Source: Rossellomorea sp. y25 (GTDB lineage: Bacteria; Bacillota; Bacilli; Bacillales; Bacillaceae_B). From it: a stretch of 64,000 nt of DNA. The position numbers and the translations under genes were made by a program. This document shows positions 44,402 to 53,473 of this stretch, piece by piece. Location of the stretch: the NCBI RefSeq assembly GCF_038049935.1, contig NZ_CP145886.1, positions 2,736,501 to 2,800,500 of the forward strand, written 5' to 3'. Positions within the stretch are counted from its first letter, which is position 1. Every line of letters starts with the position of its first letter. Under the pieces are notes generated by a model. The model had not been told where the DNA came from. It was given only the letters and a program-made list of their open reading frames with translations, and made no database searches.

Positions 44402-45103
44402 TTAATCTCCTAACAAATCATGATGCAATATAAGGGTATTATAGGAGAAGAATCCTTCAGCATATCGTAATCCGGCTTCTTTCCCCATCATTCGCTCCCT
44501 TGCTTCAACCGCTTCAATGTACCCTTCTGTCAAAGGAGTAGACACTCCTTCAAATCCTTGGGTAAACTGACTCGAATATGCTTCTAAGCTACGAATCTTC
44601 GTATGCATATGTGCCTCGATGTCCACTACAAATTGAGGTTTGTGAAAACCGTTGATCATATAAAAATACAGATTATCCGCTTTATGGGCCGGGCTTGCGG
44701 AATGGAACTTCCTAATTCCAGCTGAGAAAAAACCTTCTTTAATCAAGCGTGCCGCATTTCCATGATCAGGATGACGATCCTGATCATATGGAGCAAATAC
44801 CGCTTTCGGTTTGTGCATTCTGATCACGTTAACCACTTTCTGAATATTTTCATCTGTTATGTAAATTCCCCTATCAGGAATATCCAGGGTTTCTCTCTTG
44901 CTGGCACCCAATATGCGTGCAGCTGATCTTGCTTCCTCTTTTCGTAAAGAAACCGTCCCATTTGAAGAAAGTTCTGCCTCTGTCAGATCGCAAATCACAA
45001 TCTTCTTTCCTTCAGCTGCATATTTTGCAAGGGTGCCGCCCATTCCGATCTCCACATCGTCGGCATGAGCTCCGAATGCAAGGATGTCAACTTGTTGATC
45101 CAC
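44402..45103 (-). CDS. bshB1: Bacillithiol deacetylase BshB1
   Basis: 233 residues, PIG-L/LmbE-type zinc deacetylase: '[16 protein letters not shown]' with His13, Asp15 and Asp16, and '[17 protein letters not shown]' giving the third zinc His. Deacetylates GlcNAc-malate made by BshA. Sits between mgsA and bshA in the operon. Length and motifs are standard. Confidence 0.96.
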   Translation of the reverse strand: MDQQVDILAFGAHADDVEIGMGGTLAKYAAEGKKIVICDLTEAELSSNGTVSLRKEEARSAARILGASKRETLDIPDRGIYITDENIQKVVNVIRMHKPKAVFAPYDQDRHPDHGNAARLIKEGFFSAGIRKFHSASPAHKADNLYFYMINGFHKPQFVVDIEAHMHTKIRSLEAYSSQFTQGFEGVSTPLTEGYIEAVEARERMMGKEAGLRYAEGFFSYNTLILHHDLLGD

Positions 45104-45104
45104 G

Positions 45105-45512
45105 TTACTCCTCCTTATCCTTTACCACACTTCGCCACTCGATATCCCCTCTATCCAACCCTTTCACCAGTACTTCAGCTGTTCCCATATTCGTTGCTAA
45201 TGGGACTGAATATACATCACACAGTCTGATGAGGGCAGATACATCTGGTTCATGGGGTTGAGCTGTTAAAGGATCTCTAAAAAACAGAACAAGATCCATA
45301 TTATTATTGGCAATATACGAGCCTATTTCCTGGTCTCCTCCCAGGGGACCTGACCGGAAACGATGGACAGATAATCCCGTTTCTTCTCCAATTCTCTTTC
45401 CCGTTGTCCCTGTAGCAAAAAGAGCGTGTTTCTCAATTATCGGCTTATAAGCTATTACAAAACGAATCAGATCATCTTTTTTCTTATCATGAGCTATTAA
45501 TGCGATATTCAT
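45105..45512 (-). CDS. mgsA: Methylglyoxal synthase
   Basis: 135 residues from the ATG at 45512 (AAAGGG, 8 bases). '[18 protein letters not shown]', '[11 protein letters not shown]', the catalytic Asp in '[10 protein letters not shown]' and '[15 protein letters not shown]' match MgsA. Converts DHAP to methylglyoxal with phosphate release. Bacillithiol, made by the two genes that follow, helps detoxify methylglyoxal. Confidence 0.96.
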   Translation of the reverse strand: MNIALIAHDKKKDDLIRFVIAYKPIIEKHALFATGTTGKRIGEETGLSVHRFRSGPLGGDQEIGSYIANNNMDLVLFFRDPLTAQPHEPDVSALIRLCDVYSVPLATNMGTAEVLVKGLDRGDIEWRSVVKDKEE

Positions 45513-45524
45513 AACACTCACCCT

Positions 45525-46295
45525 TTAATCTAAAATATTTTCCAGCCCGTACACAAGTGTATCCAGCTTCATGACCGTATCAACGGAAACCTTCACTCCA
45601 GACATGAAGCTTCCCCTGTTAAAAGAGTCATGACGAATCGATAAAGTCTGACCTTCTGCTCCCAACATCACCTGTTGATGAGCAATCAATCCCGGAAGGC
45701 GAACACTATGGATGTGCATGCCGTCAACATTTGCTCCCCTTGCACCTGGATGTGTTTCTTTTTCATCAGGGTGCCCCTGCTGCTTCGATTCTCTCACTTC
45801 CCTGATCATTTCGGCTGTCTTAACGGCAGTCCCTGAAGGAGCATCCAGTTTTTGATCGTGATGTAATTCAATGATTTCCACATCGTCAAAATATTTAGCG
45901 GCCATCTGGGAAAATTTCATCATGAGCACCGCACCAATCGCAAAATTAGGTGCAATGATACATCCCAATGACTTTGATTCTGCCAGGATCTTTAATTCAT
46001 TTAATTCTTCTGTAGAAAAACCTGTCGTTCCCACAACTGGTCTAACACCGTATTCGAGGGCTGTTTTCGTATGGTGATAACCCACCTCTGGAGTTGTCAG
46101 GTCGATAAGCACATGTGGTGTTTGAGCCTGAAAGCATGTTTCGATATCTGTGTATACCGGTACATCTATATTTACTTCTTGCTTATAATCAATCACACTA
46201 ATAAGCGTAAAATGTTTCGTATCTCTAACTAACTGAACAGCTTCTTTCCCCATTCTTCCTCTTGGTCCTGCAATAGTTATGTTAATTTGTTCCAT
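45525..46295 (-). CDS. dapB: 4-hydroxy-tetrahydrodipicolinate reductase
   Basis: 256 residues from the ATG at 46295. Nucleotide-binding GPRGRMGKE near 10-18, '[28 protein letters not shown]', the active-site region '[15 protein letters not shown]' near 150, and '[15 protein letters not shown]'. Lysine and meso-diaminopimelate (also dipicolinate) branch. Overlaps the ypjD stop by 14 bases. Confidence 0.96.
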   Translation of the reverse strand: MEQINITIAGPRGRMGKEAVQLVRDTKHFTLISVIDYKQEVNIDVPVYTDIETCFQAQTPHVLIDLTTPEVGYHHTKTALEYGVRPVVGTTGFSTEELNELKILAESKSLGCIIAPNFAIGAVLMMKFSQMAAKYFDDVEIIELHHDQKLDAPSGTAVKTAEMIREVRESKQQGHPDEKETHPGARGANVDGMHIHSVRLPGLIAHQQVMLGAEGQTLSIRHDSFNRGSFMSGVKVSVDTVMKLDTLVYGLENILD

Positions 46296-46635
46296 CTTCA
46301 TCCCTACCTTCGATTCTTGTCCAACGATCTTTATCTCTTGTGTTAAATTTATGCATTACACGATTGTGGGCCTCTTCCAGACTAATATCCAGGGAGTTTG
46401 CCAAGCAGATGACAACAAACAATAAATCCCCCAGTTCTTCCTCAATCGTTTTTTCTTCTTCTGAATTCTTTTTAGGTTTTTCTCCATAGTAATGATTCAC
46501 TTCTCTCGCCAGCTCACCAAGTTCCTCAGTGAGCCTCGCAATCATTGCTAGTGGACTGAAGTATCCCTCTTTAAATTGACCTATGTATTGATCTACTTCT
46601 TTTTGTAATTGCTCCATCGATTTTTTATTATCCAT
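46282..46635 (-). CDS. ypjD: MazG-type nucleotide pyrophosphohydrolase YpjD
   Basis: 117 residues from the ATG at 46635. Single MazG domain: metal site '[12 protein letters not shown]' and '[22 protein letters not shown]'. House-cleaning NTP pyrophosphatase by family. First gene of the large operon to birA; promoter at 46667-46695. Confidence 0.93.
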   Translation of the reverse strand: MDNKKSMEQLQKEVDQYIGQFKEGYFSPLAMIARLTEELGELAREVNHYYGEKPKKNSEEEKTIEEELGDLLFVVICLANSLDISLEEAHNRVMHKFNTRDKDRWTRIEGRDEDGTN

Positions 46636-46666
46636 AGGAAGCCTCACTCCTTCATTATCTCCTATC

Positions 46667-46695
46667 ATGTTAGCTAAATCCTTGCCGTTTGACAA
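46667..46695 (-). promoter_or_regulatory. Sigma-A promoter of the ypjD-birA operon
   Basis: TTGTCA (46690-46695), 17 bases, TAACAT (46667-46672) on the minus strand. Divergent from the ypjC promoter in the same gap. Confidence 0.65.
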
Positions 46696-46723
46696 ATATT
46701 ACGTTTGATTTATAAACTCTTCA

Positions 46724-46752
46724 TTGCTAGTTTGTTTCTCTTCTTATATAAT
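46724..46752 (+). promoter_or_regulatory. Sigma-A promoter of ypjC
   Basis: TTGCTA (46724-46729), 17 bases, TATAAT (46747-46752), 45 bases before the ypjC start. Confidence 0.75.
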
Positions 46753-46796
46753 GTCTCTGTCAACGAGATAATACGAAGAGAAGGAGGGAATCAAAG

Positions 46797-47666
46797 ATGT
46801 TGGGATTACGTTTTAAAAATATACTATTTATCCTGTTGGGGTCAGCCATATTCGCATTTGGTCTTGTCCATTTTAATATCCAAAATAAGCTGGCTGAAGG
46901 CGGGTTTACCGGAATAACACTTATCCTTTATTTTTTATTTGACATTGATCCGTCTTACTCCAACCTAGCATTAAATATACCCCTATTTTTCTTAGGATGG
47001 AAGCTTCTCGGTAAGAAAGCTTTTTATTATACTGTAATCGGAACCGTTAGTCTTTCTGTATTTCTATGGATTTTCCAAAGATATCAAATGAGGATCAACC
47101 TCGAAGGCGATCTGTTTCTGGCAGCATTGTTTGCAGGTGTCTTTATTGGGGTGGGTCTTGGCATCATTTTCAGATATGGCGGTACGACAGGCGGCGTTGA
47201 TATCATCGCTCGACTCGCCCATAAGTACATAGGATGGAGCATGGGGAAAACGATGTTTATGTTTGACGCCGTCGTCATTGGGGCATCTCTCATTACGTAC
47301 CTGGAATACAGGGAAGCCATGTATACACTGGTAGCTGTATTCGTTGCGGCAAGGGTCATTGACTTCATGCAGGAAGGGGCATACTCAGCCAGAGGAGCCA
47401 TGATCATTTCCGATAGCCATGAAGAAATCGCGAGCGTCATCAATGAAAAAATGGATCGGGGAGTAACCATTTTAAGAGGGCATGGTTCGTTTACGAAACA
47501 AGAGCGTGAAGTGCTCTACTGCGTGGTTGGTAAAAATGAAATCGTCCGGCTCAAAAATATTATCACGAGCGTCGATCCACACGCCTTCGTCTCCGTCACC
47601 GTCGTGCACGACGTACTCGGTGAAGGCTTTACGTTAGATGCAGATAAAAATCCTTTGCATGACTAA
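46797..47666 (+). CDS. ypjC: YitT-family membrane protein YpjC (DUF2179)
   Basis: 289 residues behind GAAGGAGGG. Five to six membrane helices in the first 190 residues ('LGSAIFAFGLVHFNIQNKLAEGG', 'GVFIGVGLGIIFRYGGTTGGVDIIARL'), then a cytoplasmic DUF2179 domain ('ARGAMIISDSHEEIASVINEKMDRGVTILRGHGSFT...VLYCVVGKNEI'). Substrate unknown; the family is thought to be transporter-like. One of the few plus-strand genes here, divergent from ypjD as in B. subtilis. Confidence 0.92.
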   Translation: MLGLRFKNILFILLGSAIFAFGLVHFNIQNKLAEGGFTGITLILYFLFDIDPSYSNLALNIPLFFLGWKLLGKKAFYYTVIGTVSLSVFLWIFQRYQMRINLEGDLFLAALFAGVFIGVGLGIIFRYGGTTGGVDIIARLAHKYIGWSMGKTMFMFDAVVIGASLITYLEYREAMYTLVAVFVAARVIDFMQEGAYSARGAMIISDSHEEIASVINEKMDRGVTILRGHGSFTKQEREVLYCVVGKNEIVRLKNIITSVDPHAFVSVTVVHDVLGEGFTLDADKNPLHD

Positions 47667-47701
47667 TAAGTATTCAACCATCTAAATCCATTTTCAGACA
47701 A

Positions 47702-47738
47702 AAAGAAGCTGGGCTCAAAACTAGAGTCCAGCTTCTTC
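47702..47738. terminator. Bidirectional terminator between ypjC and the zinc protease gene
   Basis: AAAGAAGCTGG-G-CTC and GAG-T-CCAGCTTCTT form a 13-bp stem with one mismatch, with T-rich sequence on both sides; the genes converge here. Confidence 0.85.
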
Positions 47739-47749
47739 TTTATTTAGAA

Positions 47750-48430
47750 TCAATCGTCACCATTCATCCCGGTAAAGATTAATACAAGTCTAAGTAATTC
47801 AATAACCGCAACTGCAGCAGCAGCTACATATGTCATCGCCGCGGCGTTCAATACTTTACGTGCATGCCGTTCTTCTTCATTCCGGATCAGACCAAGTGAA
47901 ACGATCTGATTCATCGCCCGGGAAGAAGCGTTGAATTCTACAGGAAGGGTGATTAATTGGAACACAACCCCCGCTGCCATCAGAATGATACCAAGTAGGA
48001 ACATTCCAGTCATTTGAGTGAACATTCCGATCAGTAAGAAGATCCAGGACATATTGGAACCAATATTAGCAACTGGAACCAAAGCATGGCGGAATCGTAA
48101 AAATGCATAGCTTTCAGCATCTTGAATCGCATGTCCGACTTCATGGGCCGCCACAGCCGCTCCCGCTACAGAATGTCCATGATAGTTATCAGGTGACAAT
48201 GCAACCGTTTTGGTAATCGGATTGTAGTGGTCACTTAAAAAACCTCTGCCTTCCACGACCTTCACGTTGTATAGTCCATTGTCGTCGAGAATCCTTCTAG
48301 CCATCTCCCTGCCGGTCATACCTGAGGTGGTGGCCACTCTTGAATATTTCTTAAACGTACTCTTTACACGCATTTGAGCTCCGATTGGAATAAGAGCAAT
48401 GAGTAAAAAGTAAATTAAAAATCCTGCCAT
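47750..48430 (-). CDS. Membrane zinc metallopeptidase, YugP family
   Basis: 226 residues. N-terminal membrane helix (1-17), zinc site His96-Glu97-His100 in 'AAHEVGHAIQDAESY', two further membrane segments (about 122-165) and a C-terminal one ('AAVAVIELLRLVLIF'). The 'VEFNASSRA' motif supplies the third ligand (Glu). Family members are neutral zinc peptidases, substrates unknown. It lies between ypjC and ypjB, with its own terminator downstream. Confidence 0.9.
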   Translation of the reverse strand: MAGFLIYFLLIALIPIGAQMRVKSTFKKYSRVATTSGMTGREMARRILDDNGLYNVKVVEGRGFLSDHYNPITKTVALSPDNYHGHSVAGAAVAAHEVGHAIQDAESYAFLRFRHALVPVANIGSNMSWIFLLIGMFTQMTGMFLLGIILMAAGVVFQLITLPVEFNASSRAMNQIVSLGLIRNEEERHARKVLNAAAMTYVAAAAVAVIELLRLVLIFTGMNGDD

Positions 48431-48489
48431 TATCGCAATAACCTCCAGATGTTTAGATACCTAAATTTTATAGTGCTAAAAGCGCGCTG

Positions 48490-49281
48490 TCAATTTTTTT
48501 GACGCTCTGACTTTTTTGCTTCCCCTTGTCCTTTATATTTTCTCCAACCTACATAAGATAATGTAGAGACAATGATACTGCCGGTTGATATGATCACCCA
48601 CCAAAGGGAAGGATCTGCTTCATCCTCTTGTTTATTCTCAAACAGTTTCTCTAGGTCAGTTTCCAAGGATGTTAATTCGGTCATTGTTTCCGTACTTTCC
48701 AACACGTCTTGCCGGTAATGATCCAAGTAAGAAATTCTTGCGTCCAGTGCTTGAGCGCGTTCGATCGGAATATCTAATTTAATACTTGGTTGAATAATAT
48801 TATATTTCGATAAGAACATATTCAATGTGGTATGGTATTCATCTACATTTCCATTTTCCGCTGCCGACTTCACTCCATTAAATGCTTCCATTATCGGGTC
48901 TTCCATTTCGACCCACAATGGCTGATATTGACTGCTTAAAGCATCCATCACAAGGCGGAACTTTGTAACGGCGTTCACCTTCTGCTCCATGTCAGCAGAG
49001 GTTTGATTAATACTCTCCACTGCCAGATTATGTGAGATGGTGAGAATTCTAAGCTCATCCATTGAAAAAGACCGTTGGGCACTCAAAGCCGCAAATTCAT
49101 CAGAGAAATAAACCAGTAGATGTTTCGCTTCTTCATATCTTCCAGCCTTTGTCATTTGCAAGGCCTGGTCTGCAACTTCATCAAGCTCGTTCATCGGAGA
49201 CGTCGACTCTACTGCATTTAATGGGTGAGGTATTAAAATGAGAAAAAAGAACAGCGCGATAAAGAATTGGATAAATTTCAT
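48490..49281 (-). CDS. ypjB: Sporulation protein YpjB
   Basis: 263 residues. Signal peptide (1-23, FFIALFFFLILIPHPLNA), a long helical extracytoplasmic region, and a C-terminal membrane helix (about 225-245: 'WVVISTGSIIVSTLSYVGW') with a basic tail. Matches the Bacillus YpjB family, found next to ypjA and qcrC and linked to sporulation. Function at molecular level is not known. Confidence 0.9.
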   Translation of the reverse strand: MKFIQFFIALFFFLILIPHPLNAVESTSPMNELDEVADQALQMTKAGRYEEAKHLLVYFSDEFAALSAQRSFSMDELRILTISHNLAVESINQTSADMEQKVNAVTKFRLVMDALSSQYQPLWVEMEDPIMEAFNGVKSAAENGNVDEYHTTLNMFLSKYNIIQPSIKLDIPIERAQALDARISYLDHYRQDVLESTETMTELTSLETDLEKLFENKQEDEADPSLWWVIISTGSIIVSTLSYVGWRKYKGQGEAKKSERQKN

Positions 49282-49347
49282 ACTTGTCCCCCCTAAAACT
49301 ACTAGTAAAGTTTATGAAAGGGTGGACAAGAGTAGACCAAAAAACGA

Positions 49348-49944
49348 CTATGGCATCGTATGAATATTTAATCGTTTCGTTTTTTGGGTAAAGTAATAAG
49401 CGATTGCGATTGATACAATACTTAACCAGAAAGTGAAATATCCAATATGCTGTATGTACATATACAATCTGGAGTAAACAGGAAACTGCATGTAGACGTA
49501 ATCGATTATGTCATTATGGATCGTCCAGATTCCACCTGCAACAATATGCCATATCTTGACCCGGTAAAAGGAAGAATACAATATCCCTTGGACCGCCATT
49601 GCACCATGTGACGCCATGAGCATATAACCTTCCCAAGGTAAATCACCGGAAACCCACAGTGTTAACAGATTCATGATCACGGCCCATATCCCATATTTAA
49701 ATAGGGTGATAATGGCTAACACTTCAAATAATGGCCAATTGCGATTCAGTAAAAATGCTACGAGAACGAAACAAAAAAACAGGCTGGCTGTCGGGCTGTC
49801 GGGAACAAACACTAAAAATTGCGAGGGAGTATTTCGTAGTTGAGGGATATACCATAGATAACCGTATATTGTTCCAAACAAATTCACAATGAGAAGGAAC
49901 CATAGAAACGTTTTGTTCTTCAAGATGGACATGATCCAGAACAT
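49348..49944 (-). CDS. ypjA: DUF1405 membrane protein YpjA
   Basis: 198 residues, about six membrane helices ('FLWFLLIVNLFGTIYGYLWYIPQL', 'SLFFCFVLVAFLLN', 'LFKYGIWAVIMNLLTLWVSG', 'HGAMAVQGILYSS', 'IVAGGIWTIHNDIIDYVY'). Matches Bacillus YpjA (DUF1405). Position between qcrC and ypjB is conserved. Function unknown. Confidence 0.9.
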   Translation of the reverse strand: MFWIMSILKNKTFLWFLLIVNLFGTIYGYLWYIPQLRNTPSQFLVFVPDSPTASLFFCFVLVAFLLNRNWPLFEVLAIITLFKYGIWAVIMNLLTLWVSGDLPWEGYMLMASHGAMAVQGILYSSFYRVKIWHIVAGGIWTIHNDIIDYVYMQFPVYSRLYMYIQHIGYFTFWLSIVSIAIAYYFTQKTKRLNIHTMP

Positions 49945-49968
49945 TTATTTTATCCTCTCTTTCAAGTA

Positions 49969-50000
49969 GAAAAAAAAGAGCCAACGTAAGCCGGCCCTTT
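49969..50000 (-). terminator. Terminator of qcrABC
   Basis: AAAGGGCCGGC pairs with GTTGGCTCTTT (11 bp with three G-U, loop TTAC), followed on the minus strand by a T-run. It is 9 bases after the qcrC stop. Confidence 0.85.
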
Positions 50001-50008
50001 TTCACTAT

Positions 50009-50779
50009 TTATTCTTTTAAACCAGAGATGAATTCAGCCAGTTTATCCAGCTCTTCGTCTGATCCTTTAAATAACCCTGCAGGCATGCCTGGTGGTTTAC
50101 CGTTTTTGGCAATATCCGCTACTTCTTCAGGTGAGAGGCCAGTTGCAACTAAAGAAGGTCCCGCTCCACCTTGCAGATTTTCACCATGACAGTTAATACA
50201 ACCATTTTTCTGGTCTGCATAGATTTTATACCCTTCAGATTCTTTATCAATATCCACTTCAGCCTGAATCTTACCTTGTTCCTTCGCTGCTTCCCAATCA
50301 TGAGTCACAACTGATTCCCAAGTTAAGAAATACGTTGCTGCAAGTGCCAATAACATGAATCCTACTGCGAATGGACGTTTCGTTGGGCGACGTTCAGGTC
50401 CTACGTCGATAAATGGAGCAAGTAAAAGCGCTCCAAATGCGATTCCAGGAATAACGAACGCTCCAATAACATTATAAGGTCCAGATGCATATGTGTATTT
50501 AAGTAATTGGTATAAGAATAAGAAATACCAGTCAGGTAATGGAATATATCCAGTATCTGTTGGATCGGCAACACGCTCTAACGGTGATGGATGAGCAACC
50601 GTTAAACATAGATAACCGATTAGGAAAACAGCTCCAACTAACCATTCTTTTAGTAAGAAGTTTGGCCAGAAAGCCTCTGTTTTTCCAGGGAACTCCGAAT
50701 AATCTTTAGGAATATTCGGCTTTCTGTCTGCAGGTACACGTGAGTCCCCTACAAACTTCATCCCTTTTCCTCGATGCAT
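50009..50779 (-). CDS. qcrC: Menaquinol:cytochrome c reductase, subunit IV/cytochrome c fusion
   Basis: 256 residues. The N-terminal 160 residues are subunit IV-like with three membrane helices ('LPDWYFLFLYQLLKYTY' is the quinone-site PDWY motif). The C-terminal part is a c-type cytochrome with heme site CINCH at 194-198 and axial Met232 in 'KPPGMPAG'. This fusion is a hallmark of Bacillus bc complexes. ATG behind AGAAGGAGGGGG. Confidence 0.96.
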   Translation of the reverse strand: MHRGKGMKFVGDSRVPADRKPNIPKDYSEFPGKTEAFWPNFLLKEWLVGAVFLIGYLCLTVAHPSPLERVADPTDTGYIPLPDWYFLFLYQLLKYTYASGPYNVIGAFVIPGIAFGALLLAPFIDVGPERRPTKRPFAVGFMLLALAATYFLTWESVVTHDWEAAKEQGKIQAEVDIDKESEGYKIYADQKNGCINCHGENLQGGAGPSLVATGLSPEEVADIAKNGKPPGMPAGLFKGSDEELDKLAEFISGLKE

Positions 50780-50827
50780 AGCGTCCCCCTCCTTCTAATT
50801 TAAGGTTTATTAATTTATGTTCGTATC

Positions 50828-51502
50828 TTATAGTGGTCCTGAAATACCTTGCTTACGAATCATCAGGAAGTGAGCTCCCATAAGTCCAAGCAATGCTGCA
50901 GGCAGGAAGAATACATGAATAGCGAAGAATCTTGTTAGTGTTTGTGCACCAATGATAGAAGAATCTCCTGCGAGTAAGATCTTCACTTGCTCACCAATAA
51001 ATGGTGTAGCAGCTGCGATTTCAATACCAACCTTCGTAGCGAATAGCGCTTTCATATCCCACGGTAATAAGTAACCAGTGAAACCAAGTCCTAACATTAC
51101 GAAGAAAATAAGTACTCCAACAACCCAGTTCAGTTCACGAGGTTTTTTGTATGCACCTTGGAAGAAGACACGTAGTGTATGTAAGAACATCATTACGATA
51201 ACCAAACTAGCTCCCCAGTGATGCATTCCACGGACAATTTGTCCAAATGCAACTTCATTTTGCAGGTAGTACACAGATTCCCAAGCGTTTTTAATATCTG
51301 GAACATAGTACATTGTCAGGAACATCCCAGATAAAATTTGAATTACGGTAACGAAGAATGTTAATCCACCAAAGCAGTAAACAAACGCTGAAAAGTGATG
51401 CGCAGGGTTTACATGTTCAGGTACTTCGTGATCCGCAATATCGCGCCACAAAGGCGTAATGTCCAAACGCTCGTCAACCCAATCATAGATTTTGTTCAGC
51501 AC
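50828..51502 (-). CDS. qcrB: Menaquinol:cytochrome c reductase, cytochrome b6 subunit
   Basis: 224 residues, four membrane helices with the b-heme His residues in 'MHHWGASLVIVMMFLHTLRVFF' and 'FFAIHVFFLPAALLGLMGAHFL', and the conserved 'GYLLPWDMKALFATKV'. GTG start at 51502 behind AGGGGGCG. Middle gene of qcrABC. Short b6-type form. Confidence 0.96.
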   Translation of the reverse strand: MLNKIYDWVDERLDITPLWRDIADHEVPEHVNPAHHFSAFVYCFGGLTFFVTVIQILSGMFLTMYYVPDIKNAWESVYYLQNEVAFGQIVRGMHHWGASLVIVMMFLHTLRVFFQGAYKKPRELNWVVGVLIFFVMLGLGFTGYLLPWDMKALFATKVGIEIAAATPFIGEQVKILLAGDSSIIGAQTLTRFFAIHVFFLPAALLGLMGAHFLMIRKQGISGPL

Positions 51503-51515
51503 AGATTACGCCCCC

Positions 51516-52025
51516 TTACTTAACATATTTATTTGGTTCAGGTTGTCCAAGGTATAAAATACCGTCTTTTTCTTTTGTTGGATATACATCCAACGGTGCT
51601 GTCGGTGGTGTACCAGGAACATTTTTCCCGTTTTTCTCATACAAACCACCATGACAAGGGCAATAGAACTTGTTTGGGTTACTCTTGTCGCCCGCCCAGT
51701 TAACAGTACATCCAAGATGCTTACATACTGGTGAAAGAGCAACAACATTTCCTTCTTTGTTCTTATAAACCCATGCAGTTTGTGTTACTTCTGATGTGTA
51801 CCACGCATCTTTTTGTTCATAAGAGAAATCGACACGTACTGGTTCATTCGTTAACTCTGAAACTTTTTGCTTTGTCGCTTTAAATTCTCCAGCAGCTGAA
51901 GTTTTTAATACTGGATCTACAGCAAATCGAACCATCGGCATTAACATTCCTGCCGCCATGAAACCGCCTACACCCGTAAGTGTATAGTTAAGGAATTGAC
52001 GTCTAGATACACGATGTTTGCTCAT
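51516..52025 (-). CDS. qcrA: Rieske iron-sulfur subunit of the bc complex
   Basis: 169 residues from the ATG at 52025 (GAGGGGGG). Tat signal with twin arginines (SRRQFL, 7-12) and membrane anchor to about residue 35. 2Fe-2S ligands: Cys101, His103, Cys106 (CKHLGC) and Cys122, Cys124, His125 (CPCHGG). First gene of qcrABC, with a strong promoter at 52098-52126. Confidence 0.96.
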   Translation of the reverse strand: MSKHRVSRRQFLNYTLTGVGGFMAAGMLMPMVRFAVDPVLKTSAAGEFKATKQKVSELTNEPVRVDFSYEQKDAWYTSEVTQTAWVYKNKEGNVVALSPVCKHLGCTVNWAGDKSNPNKFYCPCHGGLYEKNGKNVPGTPPTAPLDVYPTKEKDGILYLGQPEPNKYVK

Positions 52026-52097
52026 CCTTTTCCCCCCTCTATCGTAAGGTAAGTCCATCGGACATATTTCGCACAAATATAAAACTAGGACATAACT

Positions 52098-52126
52098 ATG
52101 ATATATTAAACTCTATACAAGGTCAA
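52098..52126 (-). promoter_or_regulatory. Sigma-A promoter of qcrABC
   Basis: TTGACC (52121-52126), 17 bases, TATCAT (52098-52103) on the minus strand, about 70 bases before qcrA. Confidence 0.8.
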
Positions 52127-52165
52127 TAACTCTCTAATCTAAATGATGGACACAATGTGAAGTTT

Positions 52166-52630
52166 TTATGAATTTTTTTGCCATTTTTGTACAATCACAT
52201 TTAAGAGCTGCTTCACTTGATCTTCCATGATGGAATGTTTGTACTGCTCATCTAAATGCTCAAGCGGTATGGAGGGCACCCAAATCAAGCGGTCATGCAA
52301 GTCATCCTCTACCTTTTTCCACTCGCTGTCCGATGTCAGAAAGAACGTATGCTTCACTCCACTGTCACTTAAATCCTCGGCCCACTGGGTTAATCTCAAA
52401 ACCTCGTCCATCCTGGAAGCAGACATTCCATACGTAAATGCCGGCGTCATGATCATTCTACCTTTAAATTGTCTTTCAAGGTGAAAGGTGAGTAGAGTGA
52501 TAAATTCAGATTGTGCTGCAGAAACTTTGATATCCTTCCCAAAATCAACAGGAACCATCGGAATGACAGCAGTATCTATGTATTCTTTTTCAGATTCAAA
52601 GACTTCAATATCTTTTACGTTCCAATTCAT
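52166..52630 (-). CDS. ypiF: YpiF-like protein (DUF2487)
   Basis: 154 residues. 'MNWNVKDIEVFESEKEYIDTAVIPMVPVDFGK' and 'MDEVLRLTQWAEDLSDSGVKHTFFLTSDSEWK' match the Bacillus YpiF family. Usually found just upstream of qcrA, as here. Function unknown. No membrane helix. Confidence 0.88.
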   Translation of the reverse strand: MNWNVKDIEVFESEKEYIDTAVIPMVPVDFGKDIKVSAAQSEFITLLTFHLERQFKGRMIMTPAFTYGMSASRMDEVLRLTQWAEDLSDSGVKHTFFLTSDSEWKKVEDDLHDRLIWVPSIPLEHLDEQYKHSIMEDQVKQLLNVIVQKWQKNS

Positions 52631-52760
52631 TTAAAACCCTCGTTTCGTCTTTCATTTTTCACTTCCCATCATATCACTTTATAACACTCGTTTAAAAGCG
52701 ATTTCACTTTTTACAATAGTATGCTCCATAAACCTTCATCCTATTTATTTGCATCTGCAA

Positions 52761-52806
52761 AAAAGCTCGAATGAAGAGATGTACCTTTCTCTTCATTCGA
52801 GCTTTT
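52761..52806 (-). terminator. Long perfect hairpin overlapping the ypiB stop
   Basis: A 19-bp perfect stem (AAAAGCTCGAATGAAGAGA with its complement, 8-base loop); the distal end overlaps the ypiB stop codon. T-rich sequence on both sides. Ends the ypiA-ypiB transcript. Confidence 0.88.
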
Positions 52807-53344
52807 AGCTTAAGCTATTCAATTCTTGAGTTAACTTCTTAAAGGATTTTTCATCTCCGGTATCAAGAGCCTGATCAATGGCCTTTAGCAAACGGTCACG
52901 TTGAAAGGTTTGCAAACTGTCTTTAAGGAACTGCTCAGCGACAATCCTGTCTTTTTCATTAATCAATAAATACTTTGGCATAAACGGGTTTTCTTCAAGT
53001 ACAGCTGCAAATTGATAACTTGAGTTTGCCTTACTGAAGTTCAATTGAATGTAAATATCTTCGTCCTTATTTAAACGAATGTCGTGAAATGACTTTTCTG
53101 CATCTGTTGTCATAATATTTTCTTTATAGAAGCGGAATGGCACATCCTCAACACAATGCGTGGACATCACAAGCCCCCTGGGACAGTACTGAGATTCTTC
53201 CACAAAATGAACTTTTTTCATTAATTGATCATGACTCATCAGGTAATTTAGTATCCACACACATTCTCTTCTTTTTAGTTGATATCGGTTTAAAAACCAG
53301 CGAATAAATTCTTTCTTCTCGTTGACAGAAACAGGGGTGGTCAT
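52805..53344 (-). CDS. ypiB: UPF0302 protein YpiB
   Basis: 179 residues from the ATG at 53344 (GAGGAGGG), the same length as B. subtilis YpiB. Signature '[40 protein letters not shown]' and '[28 protein letters not shown]'. Reported in B. subtilis literature to be needed, with HbrB (YpiB-related) factors, in motility or biofilm settings, but I do not assign a function. A longer frame upstream lacks a binding site. Confidence 0.88.
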   Translation of the reverse strand: MTTPVSVNEKKEFIRWFLNRYQLKRRECVWILNYLMSHDQLMKKVHFVEESQYCPRGLVMSTHCVEDVPFRFYKENIMTTDAEKSFHDIRLNKDEDIYIQLNFSKANSSYQFAAVLEENPFMPKYLLINEKDRIVAEQFLKDSLQTFQRDRLLKAIDQALDTGDEKSFKKLTQELNSLS

Positions 53345-53473
53345 GGTTTTCCCTCCTCTGCAGAATCCTTTTATAAGGTCCGTTTTCCTTTTGACAATTA
53401 AAAACGTTAGCAACTCTAAGGTGTTCTCATGTGCTTACACACCAGTCAAATCCCTTTGTACCACCGACGTCGA

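Noticed and set aside
52805..53413. Extended N-terminus for ypiB
   Set aside because: The first 23 codons lack a ribosome binding site; GAGGAGGG precedes the ATG at 53344 and gives the family length.
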